Shown in pieces: positions 16,629 to 25,097 of a stretch of DNA of 45,990 bases. The translations under genes were made by a program, and so were the position numbers. The DNA lies in assembly GCF_003611635.1 (NCBI RefSeq), contig NZ_RAVZ01000027.1, forward strand, positions 1-45,990. The letters are read 5' to 3'. Under the pieces are notes generated by a model. The model was not told where the DNA came from, searched no databases, and worked only from the letters and a program-made list of their open reading frames with translations. Source of the DNA: Corallococcus terminator (GTDB lineage: Bacteria > Myxococcota > Myxococcia > Myxococcales > Myxococcaceae). Position 1 is the first letter of the stretch. Each line of letters opens with the position of its first letter.

Positions 16629-16656
16629 CAGGCTCGTTCGTCTAGAAGCGAGCCTG
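16629..16656. other. Hairpin in the 347-bp gap 16493-16839
   Basis: CAGGCTCG (16629-16636) pairs perfectly with CGAGCCTG (16649-16656) across a 12-nt loop. No T-run follows on either strand. Apart from this and the repeat tail up to about 16600, the gap 16493-16839 shows no gene or element. Confidence 0.4.
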
Positions 16657-16839
16657 ACGATGGAGAAGGAGCGGCATGAGGGTGCGCGGCGGGCGGGGAA
16701 GCGCGGACAGGCCGTCGTCACTCGTGGCCCCCGCGCGGCTTCCGAGCTCCAGGACGAGTCAGCGCTGATCGCCAGACTCGGATGCGCACACAGCGCACCC
16801 GCTCTTCCATGAACACCAGGAAAGCTCGCCCGGGGTCCG

Positions 16840-17190
16840 TCAGCGCTTCTCCAGGAGCGAGCGCGGGTCGAAGGTGACGCGAATGCGGGTGATGCGGCCG
16901 TTCTCGACGTGACTCCAGTTGGCCACCGGCACCGGAGCCTGTTCGGAGGGATGGATTTCAAACCAGGTCAGCACCTCGTCCCCATCCACGAAGCGGTGCA
17001 GCACCGTCACCTGGGGCGACACCTTCCACATGCCGTTGAGAAGTCCCTTCACGCAGGCCTCAGCGCCCTCCGCCGTGCCGAGCGCGCCCACGAAGCTCAC
17101 ATCGGGTGCGAGCGTGCTGCGCAACAGCGACTCGTCCTTCAGGCCCCACGCATCGAAGTACGCCTTCACCACTTCCACGGGACTCTTCAC
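16840..17190 (-). CDS. SnoaL-like / NTF2-fold protein
   Basis: The 116-residue protein has the typical NTF2-like opening (VVKAYFDAWGLKDESLLRSTLAPDVSFVGALG) and a conserved core (LLNGMWKVSPQVTVLHRFVDGDEVLTWFEIH, ANWSHVENGRITRIRVTFDPR). Members are either small polyketide or ester isomerases and hydrolases or simple ligand-binding proteins; no catalytic set can be assigned. The start is GTG 17190 with AGGAGG 6 nt upstream. It is divergent from the broken DUF418 gene, 168 bp away. Confidence 0.85.
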   Translation of the reverse strand: MKSPVEVVKAYFDAWGLKDESLLRSTLAPDVSFVGALGTAEGAEACVKGLLNGMWKVSPQVTVLHRFVDGDEVLTWFEIHPSEQAPVPVANWSHVENGRITRIRVTFDPRSLLEKR

Positions 17191-17358
17191 GTTCGACCTC
17201 CTGGGTGCTCGAGGGTGCGACCCTGCCCCCGAACGATGACAGCCCTGTGTCAGGTTTGCGCGGCCGCCGCCCTTCGGCCTGACGTCGAAGGGGCCATGGC
17301 CCCTGCCCCCGACAGGGTGATGGAGCGCCAGGGTCTCCGTCGGTGTATCTCTTCAAGC

Positions 17359-17855
17359 ATGACCCCAGCCCCTTCCGAGGTCTCGCCCCCCAGCGCCGAG
17401 GCCCGTCCCGTGGAGTCCAGCGAGCGGCTGGCGCTTCTCGACACGCTGCGCGGCTTCGCCCTGTGCGGCGTGTTCATCTCCAATGTGATGGTGTGGTTCA
17501 GCGGCAGGGTGTTCCTGCCGCGAGAGCAGGTCCTCACGGCGATGAACAACGCGTCGCTCGCCGACACCGTCACGTAGCAGGCGTTCTCGGTACTGGTGGG
17601 CGGGAAGTTCATCACCCTCTTCTCGTTCCTCTTCGGCTTCGGCTTCGCGGTGCAGATGGGCCGCGCCGAGGCGCGAGGGGCCTCCATCACGCCGCTCTAT
17701 GTCCGGCGGCTGGCGGTGATGCTGGTGATGGGGCTCGCCCACCTGTTCCTCCTCTGGTATGGCGACATCCTCAGCACGTACGCGGTGCTGGGATTGGGCC
17801 TGCTCCTGTTCCGGGGGCTCTCGAACCGGACGCTGCTCATCAATACATGGGCACA
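17359..17855 (+). pseudogene. DUF418 (YeiB-type) membrane protein, nonsense-mutated and truncated
   Basis: ATG 17359 opens a frame with the DUF418 N-terminal signature LALLDTLRGFALCGVFISNVMVWFSG. An in-frame TAG at 17575-17577 interrupts it, and the same frame continues with VLVGGKFITLFSFLFGFGFAVQMGRAEARG and LAVMLVMGLAHLFLLWYGDILSTYAVLGLGLLLFRGLSNR, all expected family sequence. After about 17850 similarity stops and the remaining C-terminal half (over 200 residues) is missing; the next DNA is the foreign-looking cassette. The gene is thus inactivated twice. The stop could be a one-base change from CAG or GAG. Confidence 0.8.
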
Positions 17856-17910
17856 CCCACGCCCCTCCGGCGCTGCGACTCGTCGGAGGAGCGCGACAGC
17901 CCGTCCGCCG

Positions 17911-18282
17911 TCAGTTGCCGCGGTAGGTGGTGTCGAGGATGCCGACGCCCGCGCCTTCCACGTACAGGCCGACGCGCGTGCCCTGCGTGGCGGCCTGGGT
18001 GGCGCGCTCGAACAGGCCCAGGCGCTCGGCCTCGCTGTACTGGTAGCCGGCGGACGAGGCGCCCGAGCCCAGGTAGTAGTAGTTGCCGACGACGCTCCCT
18101 GTGCAGTTCGCCCCCGTGTTCACCTGCATGACCACGTAGCCCTGGCCGTAGAAGACGTTGGGTTGCCGGGTGTACGTCGCCGCGCAGACGTAGCCATTCA
18201 CGGTGATGGGTGCCGCCAGGGCCGTGCTGGCAAACCCTACCGACATCATCACCGCCGAAACAAAGATGGCCGCTCGCGTCAT
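17911..18282 (-). CDS. Small secreted protein, unknown function, foreign-looking
   Basis: The 123-residue product has a clear signal peptide (AIFVSAVMMSVGFASTALA, cleavage after ALA-AP) and a mature part rich in Gly, Tyr, Val and Ala with two cysteines (GYVCAAT, NTGANCTGS). I recognise no domain. AAGGGG precedes ATG 18282 by about 8 nt. It sits directly after the breakpoint of the DUF418 pseudogene, and the DNA upstream carries the dispersed repeat also found near 5146. The cassette (about 17856-18760) looks imported. Upstream sequence recalls repeats I associate with Xanthomonadaceae genomes, which is a recollection and not a search result. Confidence 0.7.
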   Translation of the reverse strand: MTRAAIFVSAVMMSVGFASTALAAPITVNGYVCAATYTRQPNVFYGQGYVVMQVNTGANCTGSVVGNYYYLGSGASSAGYQYSEAERLGLFERATQAATQGTRVGLYVEGAGVGILDTTYRGN

Positions 18283-18770
18283 GGTGTTATCCCCTTGTGC
18301 TTGTTGGTTGAGGTTGAGGCCTCCGCGCCCAGGAGGGGCGTGGGGCTCCGGAAATCGCTTCTGCATTTCCGCACGCAATAACGTGCGAAACGGTATTTCC
18401 TCCTCACCGCCTGTTCGCTTTCGAGGGTGGGAAGGAGTGAGCGAGGCGCGCGGTCGTCGGTTTCCTATGCCAGCGAGGCGTAGGCGGGGTCGCCAACGGC
18501 ACCGGGCAACATCAAGGTTCGGGGTCCTGCTGTCCGCGACCCGCGAGAACTTCCGAGGCTTCGGGGAGGTAGCGGAGGCGAACGCCTGGGCTCGCCACGC
18601 GGGGGCTGGCGTGCGCGCTTTCCGGGTCCGCGAAGGGCGATGGAGGCGCCACGGCAGCCCTCTACGCTCTCTGCACTGCCAGCAGATGCCAGACCCCGGG
18701 TGTTGCCGCAAGCCCCCCCGGTCGTGCTCCACCATCGCCCGTTTCACTCCAGAAGCAGGAGGACGAAGAA
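18283..18770. other. 488-bp non-coding stretch with repeats, likely imported
   Basis: It holds a small palindrome CGCACG/CGTGCG (18370-18387) and the dispersed repeat at 18437-18500. Frames open through it, but they have no ribosome sites and look like Arg/Pro-rich chance translations. No gene is called. Confidence 0.5.
18437..18500 (+). repeat. Copy 2 of the dispersed intergenic repeat
   Basis: GTGAGCGAGGCGCGC (18437-18451), GGTCGTCG and later ordered matches, as at 5146-5210. It lies about 155 bp upstream of the minus-strand gene starting at 18282, in the same relative orientation as copy 1. Confidence 0.5.
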
Positions 18771-20249
18771 ATGCACGCGGACGTGGTGACACAGCACGCG
18801 GTGGTGATTGCAGGAGGAGGCCCGACCGGGCTGATGCTGGCGGCGGAGCTGGCGTTGGCGCAGGTGGACGTGGCCATCGTCGAGCGGCGCGCCAGTCAGG
18901 TGGTCGCCGGCTCGCGCTCGCGCGGCCTGCACGCGCGCAGCCTGGAGGTCCTCGATCAGCGCGGGGTCGTCGAGCGCTTCGTCTCGCAAGGGCAAGCGGT
19001 CCAGAACGTCTCGTTCGGGCAGGCGCCTCTGGACCTCAGCGACTGCCCGACGCGTCACAATCATGGGCTCGCGCTCTTGCAGGAGCGCTTCGAGCGCATC
19101 CTGGCGGAGTGGGTGGGCGAGCTGGCGGTGCCCATCTATCGTGGGTGCGAGGTGACGGGCTTCGCGCAGGGCGACACTGGCGTCGACGTCGAGCTGTCCG
19201 ACGGTCGTGCACTGCGGGCGAAGTACCTCGTCGGGTGCGACGGGGGCCGCAGCCTCGTCCGCAAGGCGGCAGGCATCGAGTTCCCGGGGTGGGACGCGTC
19301 CGTCAGCTACCTCATCGCCGAGGTCGAGATGACCGGAGCACCGGCGTTCGGCATCCGCCGGGACGAGAAGGGCACCTACGCCATGGGCAAGCTGGAGGAC
19401 GGACGCGTGGGCGTCGTGCTGAGAGAGGAGCGGGTCGGCACGGGCGACGCGCCGACCCTCGAGGACCTGCGCGAGGGGCTCGTCGCGCTCTACGGGACGG
19501 ACTACGGCCTGCGCAGCGCCACGTACCTCTCCAGGTTCACCGACATGACGCGGCAGGCGGCGTCCTACCGCAACCTGCGGGTGCTCCTGGCCGGCGACGC
19601 GGCCCACGTGCACTCGCCCATGGGCGGACAGGGGCTCAACCTCGGCGTGCAGGATGCCGTGAACCTGGGGTGGAAGCTGGCCCAGGTCGTGCGCGGCGTC
19701 TCGCCGGAGGACCTGCTCGACACGTACCAGGCCGAGCGGCACCCCATCGCGGCCCGTGCGCTGCGCAAGACAATGGCGCAGACCGCGCTCAGCCGCGGTG
19801 ACGCGCGGATGGACGCCGTACGCGAGACGCTGGCGGAGTTGCTGCGGATGGACGGACCGCGCAAGCAGTACGCGGCGATGATGTCGGGGCTGGACGTCCA
19901 CTACGACCTGGGCAACGGACACCCGCTGCTCGGGCGCCGCATGCCGGACCTCGACCTGATCACCGCCGACGGCACCCGGCGCGTGTTCCACCTGTTACAC
20001 GACGCGCGGCCGGTGCTGCTCGACCTGGGCGAGCCCGGCACTCTCGACGTCACGCCCTGGGCGGACCGGGTGCGGAGGGTCGCTGCTCGCTACACGGGGG
20101 CGTGGGAGCTCCCGGTGCTCGGCGCGGTCACCGCGCCCGTCGCGGTGCTGATTCGACCAGACGGACACGTCGCGTGGGTCGGGGAGGGCACGGGCCAGGG
20201 TCTGCGTGAGGCCCTGACCCGATGGTTCGGGCCGCCGCGCGTGACGTAA
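18771..20249 (+). CDS. FAD-dependent aromatic hydroxylase (PheA/TfdB type)
   Basis: The 492-residue protein has the FAD-binding GxGxxG motif in VVIAGGGPTGLMLAAELAL (about residue 14), the DG motif YLVGCDGGRSLVRKAAGI, and the second FAD motif LLAGDAAHVHSPMGGQGLNLGVQDAVNLGWKLA (about residue 275). The C-terminal thioredoxin-like segment of the phenol-hydroxylase class follows (RPVLLDLGEPG, APVAVLIRPDGHVAWVG). It would use NAD(P)H and O2 to hydroxylate an aromatic ring, as in polyketide tailoring or phenol breakdown. AGGAGG lies 8 nt before ATG 18771. No partner biosynthetic genes are nearby. Confidence 0.92.
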   Translation: MHADVVTQHAVVIAGGGPTGLMLAAELALAQVDVAIVERRASQVVAGSRSRGLHARSLEVLDQRGVVERFVSQGQAVQNVSFGQAPLDLSDCPTRHNHGLALLQERFERILAEWVGELAVPIYRGCEVTGFAQGDTGVDVELSDGRALRAKYLVGCDGGRSLVRKAAGIEFPGWDASVSYLIAEVEMTGAPAFGIRRDEKGTYAMGKLEDGRVGVVLREERVGTGDAPTLEDLREGLVALYGTDYGLRSATYLSRFTDMTRQAASYRNLRVLLAGDAAHVHSPMGGQGLNLGVQDAVNLGWKLAQVVRGVSPEDLLDTYQAERHPIAARALRKTMAQTALSRGDARMDAVRETLAELLRMDGPRKQYAAMMSGLDVHYDLGNGHPLLGRRMPDLDLITADGTRRVFHLLHDARPVLLDLGEPGTLDVTPWADRVRRVAARYTGAWELPVLGAVTAPVAVLIRPDGHVAWVGEGTGQGLREALTRWFGPPRVT

Positions 20250-20300
20250 CGCGCTTGGAGCCCGCTCCATGATTCAGACAAGTGGTGCCTGTGCAGAGCC

Positions 20301-20333
20301 GCCCGGAGTCGAGACGATGCTCGGCCTCCGGGC
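20301..20333. terminator. Possible bidirectional terminator hairpin between convergent genes
   Basis: GCCCGGAG (20301-20308) pairs perfectly with CTCCGGGC (20326-20333) in the 102-bp gap between convergent genes. There is no T-run, so termination is only suggested by position. Confidence 0.35.
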
Positions 20334-20351
20334 GCCCTGGGGCTCAGCGAA

Positions 20352-22841
20352 TCACTTCACATGGAAGGCGAGGTCGTCCACGTCCGTGGTGCTGCCGCCG
20401 GGGCATGCGCCCGACAGGGTGGAGGGACGGAGGACCGCCCGGACGGCCTGCGTGGTGCCCGACGGGAGCGTATAGGTCTTCGTCACCCACGCGTACCCGG
20501 CGCTGGACAGCGTCGTCGTGCCCAGGCTCACCCAGGCAGGGCTCGAGGCATTCGCCGCGCGGAAGATCTCCAGTTGCTCTCCCGCCGCCGAGGCATACGC
20601 GCTGACCTCGACACGCACGCCCTCGCCCACCGCGAGTTCCCGGTCCACCCGCGGCGTCACGACCGGGTTGTCGACCGTGGTGACCCGAACCCGCTCGATG
20701 GAGGGCTGGGAGAGGTAGTCGCCGGAGGCACCATCCGCGCAGGTGCCTTGCAGGGTGTTGGGCGGGTTGGCTTCCGGGTGCACCACTCCGCGCCCCTCGT
20801 AGAAGCTCCCGGAGTCACAAGCCGTACCCACCGTCGAGCAGTGGCCCACGCGCAGCACCGGGTCGAACTCCGCGAGCCGGGTGGTGGCGGGCATGCAGGT
20901 CAGCCCCGCCACGGCACGCGCGCACACGTCCGCGTAGCCGTCTCCATTGACGTCGCCCAGCGCGAGCGTCGCGCCGTACTCCTCGCCCGACCAGTTGGCG
21001 GCATCTCCGAAGTTCGTGTTGAGGACGTAGCGGTAGTTCCTGAAGGAAGTGCCCGTGGAGAAGGCGCAGACGATTCCCGTCGAGTGCCGGCCACACACGT
21101 CCGCGGAGCCATCCCCATCCACATCGCCCAGCTTGATGGACTTGTAGCGCGACGGGCTCGTGGCCCACCCCGACGCGTCATCGAAGGCCATCTGCGTCCA
21201 GAGGGTCGGCGTGCCGAAGCCGCTGCCCGTCGACAACGCGCACGACATTCCGCCAGGGCCCCGGACGCAGAGATCGGCGCGGTTGTCGTTGTTCACCTTC
21301 GCGATCTGGAAGGTGGTGGCGTACTCCGGCTGCGACCAGGGCGACGCGGTGAACGCCGAACTCCACGATGTCGCCGCCGCGAAGGTCGTCCCGTTGAAGA
21401 GGCTGCAGACGATTTCGCCGCTCGCGTCCCTGCCGCAGATGTCCCCATCTCCGTCCCCATCGATGTCCCCGACGCGAATCGAGCCGTAGCGAGACTCCGC
21501 GGCGTTCCAGCCATTCGCATTCGAGAACGACGTCGCGGCCCAGGCCGAGGTCTGGAAGCCCCCCGTGAGCGCCTTGAAGCAGAGGTAGCCCGCGGCGGCG
21601 CGAATGCAGGCATCCGCCTTGCCATCGTTGTCGATGTCCGCGAGCTGGAAGGTCGTGCTGTACTCCCCCGGCTTGTAGCCCAGGGTGTCCGACACGATGT
21701 CCAGCCAATTGCTCTCCGCCTGCATGGAGCCGTCGGCGTTCGACAGGGCGCAGCGGAGGCCCGCGCTGCCTCGACCGCAGACATCGGCCCGGCCATCCCC
21801 GTTGATGTCTCCCAGTCGAACGGTGCCGTGGTAGCCGATGTCGTTGTTCCACAGGTCCGCGTCGGACAGATATCCCGTCGTCCAGTTGGTCGGTGACGGG
21901 AAGCTGAGCGTTCCCCGGACGCCCGGAATCGCGTCGAGCGGGACGAAGACATACGGGGTCCCCGACTTGGCCTTCAGCTTGGTGACCAGGGACACCACGA
22001 GGTCGTAGGACCAGGTCGTTCCGGCGAGGCCCGCTACCGGGCTTGCGTCGTGCAACTGCAGGATGCCCCGCTCCCGGGGGCCCGCCACGGAGCCAGCATC
22101 CAGGTTGGTGACATACGGGACCTCACCTTGATAAACGTAGTCGTCGGCGCACTCCTCGGGCGTCGCACCTCCGACTTTTGACGCGCAGGCCCAGTCGTGG
22201 GCATCCCAGTCGAAGCAGAAGGGGCCGGCCAGCTTGGACAGCAGTGGATCGCTCCGGAGGTTGTTCGCGACCGCCGCCGACCCGTCGCAAGCATTGTAGT
22301 CGTTGTGAGGATTCTGACCCCACTTGTCGCCGGGCGCCCGGAAGAAATACATGCCGTCGCTGATGTGGGGATCAAGAAGGACCTGGGTATTGTGAATCGT
22401 GGCGGCCTGGGCCCCCGGTGCACCGCCATCGCTCGGATCCAGGCTCGGCAGGTCCTCATGGAGGTAGGTGTGATTGGCGACGCGGTGTCCCATCGCGACG
22501 ACCTCTTCGGGGAAGTCGGGACGGTCGAAGCACCCACCACCGTCAATCCCGTCAATCCGACAGCCATTGACGAAGAACGTCGCGCGAATGCCCTGCTGCT
22601 GAAGGTAGTGGGCGATCATCAGGCTGGTGTTACCGCCGTCGGCGTGGTCGCGATCCGGACCATCGTCGAACGTGAGGGACACCGTCCTGTACGGCAGCGA
22701 TGAGTTCTTGCCGTAGGGATGTCCGATCTGATCATGCGTCAGGACGCGATCGGTCCGACTTGCCGTCTCGGCCTCCCTGGCCGGGGTGGATTGAATGCAT
22801 GCAACGCTCAGCAGGAGCGGAGTCAGAAGGAGGATTCTCAT
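20352..22841 (-). CDS. Lipoprotein polysaccharide deacetylase (NodB) fused to six FG-GAP/VCBS repeats
   Basis: The 829-residue protein starts with a lipoprotein signal (LLLTPLLLSVAC). A carbohydrate esterase 4 domain follows (about residues 50-310): TVSLTFDDGPDRDHADGG with catalytic and metal Asp, NHTYLHEDLPSL with the metal His pair, YFFRAPGDKWG, and ILQLHD. Six repeats follow (about 340-650) of the form LGDINGDGRADVCGR, each with a Dx(D/N)xDG-like loop as in Ca-binding FG-GAP beta-propellers; the fourth (KVNNDNRADLC) is the most divergent. The last 170 residues form one or two beta-sandwich-like regions. The enzyme would remove N- or O-acetyl groups from an extracellular or wall polysaccharide, with the propeller serving for binding. 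ATG 22841 fits the signal peptide; a frame to 22892 exists. Confidence 0.9.
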   Translation of the reverse strand: MRILLLTPLLLSVACIQSTPAREAETASRTDRVLTHDQIGHPYGKNSSLPYRTVSLTFDDGPDRDHADGGNTSLMIAHYLQQQGIRATFFVNGCRIDGIDGGGCFDRPDFPEEVVAMGHRVANHTYLHEDLPSLDPSDGGAPGAQAATIHNTQVLLDPHISDGMYFFRAPGDKWGQNPHNDYNACDGSAAVANNLRSDPLLSKLAGPFCFDWDAHDWACASKVGGATPEECADDYVYQGEVPYVTNLDAGSVAGPRERGILQLHDASPVAGLAGTTWSYDLVVSLVTKLKAKSGTPYVFVPLDAIPGVRGTLSFPSPTNWTTGYLSDADLWNNDIGYHGTVRLGDINGDGRADVCGRGSAGLRCALSNADGSMQAESNWLDIVSDTLGYKPGEYSTTFQLADIDNDGKADACIRAAAGYLCFKALTGGFQTSAWAATSFSNANGWNAAESRYGSIRVGDIDGDGDGDICGRDASGEIVCSLFNGTTFAAATSWSSAFTASPWSQPEYATTFQIAKVNNDNRADLCVRGPGGMSCALSTGSGFGTPTLWTQMAFDDASGWATSPSRYKSIKLGDVDGDGSADVCGRHSTGIVCAFSTGTSFRNYRYVLNTNFGDAANWSGEEYGATLALGDVNGDGYADVCARAVAGLTCMPATTRLAEFDPVLRVGHCSTVGTACDSGSFYEGRGVVHPEANPPNTLQGTCADGASGDYLSQPSIERVRVTTVDNPVVTPRVDRELAVGEGVRVEVSAYASAAGEQLEIFRAANASSPAWVSLGTTTLSSAGYAWVTKTYTLPSGTTQAVRAVLRPSTLSGACPGGSTTDVDDLAFHVK

Positions 22842-23002
22842 GGAGTTTGTGTGGGGCCGTGTTGGAAGAGGGGCCGACACATCTCCTATCACTCACGCCC
22901 GACGTCCCCACACCTCATGTTGCGTCATCCATGCGGAGTCCCGCCCTGGCCGTCGAACCGCTCGCGGTTCCCCGCCGCCCCGTCAACACCTACTCCATCT
23001 CG

Positions 23003-23932
23003 TCAAGAAGGAGCGGGCACCTGCCTGGCGATATCGATGATCGCGGAGCGTACGAAGGCGCACGCGTCGTCCTCGTCCAGCGCGGCGGGCCAGAGCAGGT
23101 CCATGCCGCCCGCGCGGTGCGCGAAGGGGAAGGGCGCGCTGCGAAGGTGCGGCCGCTGCCGCAGGAGCTGCGCCGCGAAGACTTCGGGCAAGGTCGCCAC
23201 CAACTGGCTGCCGTCGACGATGGCGCCAATCGCGCTGAAGCTCGCGACCGAGCAGCGGACGCGCCGCTCGACGCCATACCTGTCCTCGACCGTGCCGCGG
23301 AGGTCGCCGTTGTAGGAGACGATGACGTGCTCCTGCGCGAGGTACGTGCGCTTGCTGGGTCGCGCGCCGAGGCGCACGTGGCGCGGGTCGAAAAGACAGA
23401 CGAAGTGGCCACGGATGAGCGGCGTGCGCAGGATTGTCTGGGGCAGCTTGTCGATGACCGTGGCCGCGAGGTCGACGCGACGGGTCGCCAGCGCATCGAC
23501 CACCGTGCGGAACTGGACCGGCGTGCAGACGAGCCGCATCCTGGGCGCGTCGCGTCCGAGCCGGCGCAGCAGCGGCGGCAGCAGCCACTCGTCCGAGAAG
23601 TCGGAGAGCCCGAGGCGGATGATCCGCTCGCTCGTGGTCGGATCGAAGCGCGCCGGTGCGAGCGCCGCCTGGAGCATCGCCTCGAGCAGCGGACGGACCT
23701 CGGTCACGAGGCGTGCTGCCCGGCTCGTCAAGATCACGCCGCGGCCGTGGCGCACGAGCATCGGCGTGTCCAGCGACTCGCTGAGCCGGGCGAGCGCCGC
23801 GCTCACCGCCGACTGCGTGAGGTAGAGCCCCGCGGCCGCCTTCGTGACCGAGCCCGTGTCGGCGACGGCGACGAGCACGCGCAGCAGGTTGAGGTCGAGA
23901 TCCCTGGCACGAACAACGTTCATGATTGGCAT
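23003..23932 (-). CDS. LysR-family transcriptional regulator
   Basis: The 309-residue protein has the LysR winged helix-turn-helix (LNLLRVLVAVADTGSVTKAAAGLYLTQSAVSAALARLSESL, about residues 14-54) and a periplasmic-binding-like effector domain (IIRLGLSDFSDEWLLPPLL, QLVATLPEVFAAQLL). It is divergent from the aldo/keto reductase gene with a 48-bp gap between the chosen starts, so it very likely controls that gene. The start may be ATG 23932 or 23923; both have only weak ribosome sites. Confidence 0.9.
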   Translation of the reverse strand: MPIMNVVRARDLDLNLLRVLVAVADTGSVTKAAAGLYLTQSAVSAALARLSESLDTPMLVRHGRGVILTSRAARLVTEVRPLLEAMLQAALAPARFDPTTSERIIRLGLSDFSDEWLLPPLLRRLGRDAPRMRLVCTPVQFRTVVDALATRRVDLAATVIDKLPQTILRTPLIRGHFVCLFDPRHVRLGARPSKRTYLAQEHVIVSYNGDLRGTVEDRYGVERRVRCSVASFSAIGAIVDGSQLVATLPEVFAAQLLRQRPHLRSAPFPFAHRAGGMDLLWPAALDEDDACAFVRSAIIDIARQVPAPS

Positions 23933-23980
23933 GCATCCTATTTGCTGGTGTGAAGTGTGGCCATCGTTAGATTCGAGCAC

Positions 23981-24850
23981 ATGACGAACACAGACAAACT
24001 CGGCGGCCGATTCACGTTCCCTGGCACATCGCTCACGGTGCACCGCATGGGCTACGGCGCCATGCAGCTCGCGGGCCCGCACGTCTGGGGACCGCCGCGC
24101 GATCCCGAAGCGGCTGCAGCGGTGCTGCGCGAGGCGATCGCGCTCGGCATCGACCACTTCGACACGAGCGAGGCCTACGGGCCCCACGTCACGAACCAGC
24201 TCATCCGCGCCACGCTGCATCCGTATCTCAAGAACGTCGTGATCGTGTCGAAGCTGGGTGGGCGGCGTGGCGCGGACAAGTCGTGGCTCCCGGCGCTATC
24301 GCCCGCCGAAATCCGCTCGGACCTCCAGGACAACCTGCGCCACCTCGGGCTCGACGCGATCGACGTCGTGAACCTGCGCATGATGAGCATGACGCCCACG
24401 GAAGGCCCGCTCGACAAGGAGCTCGCCGTCCTCATCGAGCTCAAGCGCGAAGGGCTCGTTCGCCACATCGGCCTCAGCAACGTGACGGCGCGTCAGGTCG
24501 AGCAGGCGCAAGCGCTCACCGACATCGTGTGCGTGCAGAACCACTACAACCTGGCGCATCGCGGAGACGACGCGCTCATCGACACGCTGGCGAAGCAGCG
24601 CATCGCCTACGTGCCGTTCTTCCCGCTCGGCGGCTTCACGCCACTCCAGTCCTCGACGCTGTCGGAAGTCGCGAACGAGCTGGGCGCGACGCCGATGCAG
24701 GTCGCGCTCGCGTGGCTGCTGCACCGCGCGCCGAACATCCTGCTCATCCCGGGCACGTCGTCGGTCGCGCACCTGCGCGAGAACGTGGCCGCAGCGTCAC
24801 TCGTGCTGCCAGCAAGGAGCATCGCCGCGCTCGACGCAATCGCGCGCTAA
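23981..24850 (+). CDS. Aldo/keto reductase family oxidoreductase
   Basis: The 289-residue TIM-barrel protein has the AKR catalytic set: Asp and Tyr in GIDHFDTSEAYGP (about residue 60), Lys in NVVIVSKLGG (about 90) and the active-site-like Asn/His region VVNLRMMSM. The NADPH-binding loop near the C-terminus reads LIPGTSSVAHLRENVAAA. It would reduce aldehydes, ketones or quinones. Together with the divergent LysR gene it forms a common bacterial stress or detoxification pair. Confidence 0.9.
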   Translation: MTNTDKLGGRFTFPGTSLTVHRMGYGAMQLAGPHVWGPPRDPEAAAAVLREAIALGIDHFDTSEAYGPHVTNQLIRATLHPYLKNVVIVSKLGGRRGADKSWLPALSPAEIRSDLQDNLRHLGLDAIDVVNLRMMSMTPTEGPLDKELAVLIELKREGLVRHIGLSNVTARQVEQAQALTDIVCVQNHYNLAHRGDDALIDTLAKQRIAYVPFFPLGGFTPLQSSTLSEVANELGATPMQVALAWLLHRAPNILLIPGTSSVAHLRENVAAASLVLPARSIAALDAIAR

Positions 24851-24901
24851 AGGCACCAGGTTGTTCGTGTCGCTGCCGCTGCGCGCAGAGGGATTCGCGG
24901 C

Positions 24902-24940
24902 GATGACTGCTGTCCCAGCGCTGATGACCGCAGTCACCAG
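24902..24940. promoter_or_regulatory. Tandem palindromic enhancer-like sites upstream of the 25098 gene
   Basis: GATGAC-TGCT-GTCCCAG (24902-24918) and CTGATGAC-CGCA-GTCACCAG (24921-24940) are two copies of one palindrome with GATGAC starts exactly 21 bp apart, two helical turns. The same palindrome pair occurs upstream of the gene at 42120. It lies 86 bp upstream of a -24/-12 element, a usual distance for an NtrC-type activator. Confidence 0.6.
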
Positions 24941-25024
24941 GGCCCTCCCATCGCCTTCGGGGCCCCCTCCCGCCAACCCTCTGAAACCAGGGAGGCGCCT
25001 TGTCCACATCGTGTGACTTGAGCA

Positions 25025-25040
25025 TGGCATGTCGGATGCA
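25025..25040 (+). promoter_or_regulatory. Putative sigma54 (-24/-12) promoter
   Basis: TGGCATGTCGGATGCA fits the sigma54 pattern TGGCACGRNNNTTGCW at 10 of 13 fixed positions, with the invariant GG and GC separated by exactly 10 bp. Transcription would begin near 25051, leaving about 47 nt of leader before ATG 25098. The element at 42193-42209 has the same core, TGGCATGT-N4-TGCW. Confidence 0.6.
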
Positions 25041-25097
25041 GTCGGACAGGACGTCGCTGCACCGACCCCCTCCGCCGCACCTCTTGAGGAGCCTGCC

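Noticed and set aside
18203-19801. Open frame of 532 codons on the plus strand
   Set aside because: It overlaps the FAD hydroxylase in another frame. The product is Arg/Gly-rich and the real gene has a strong ribosome site and all family motifs.
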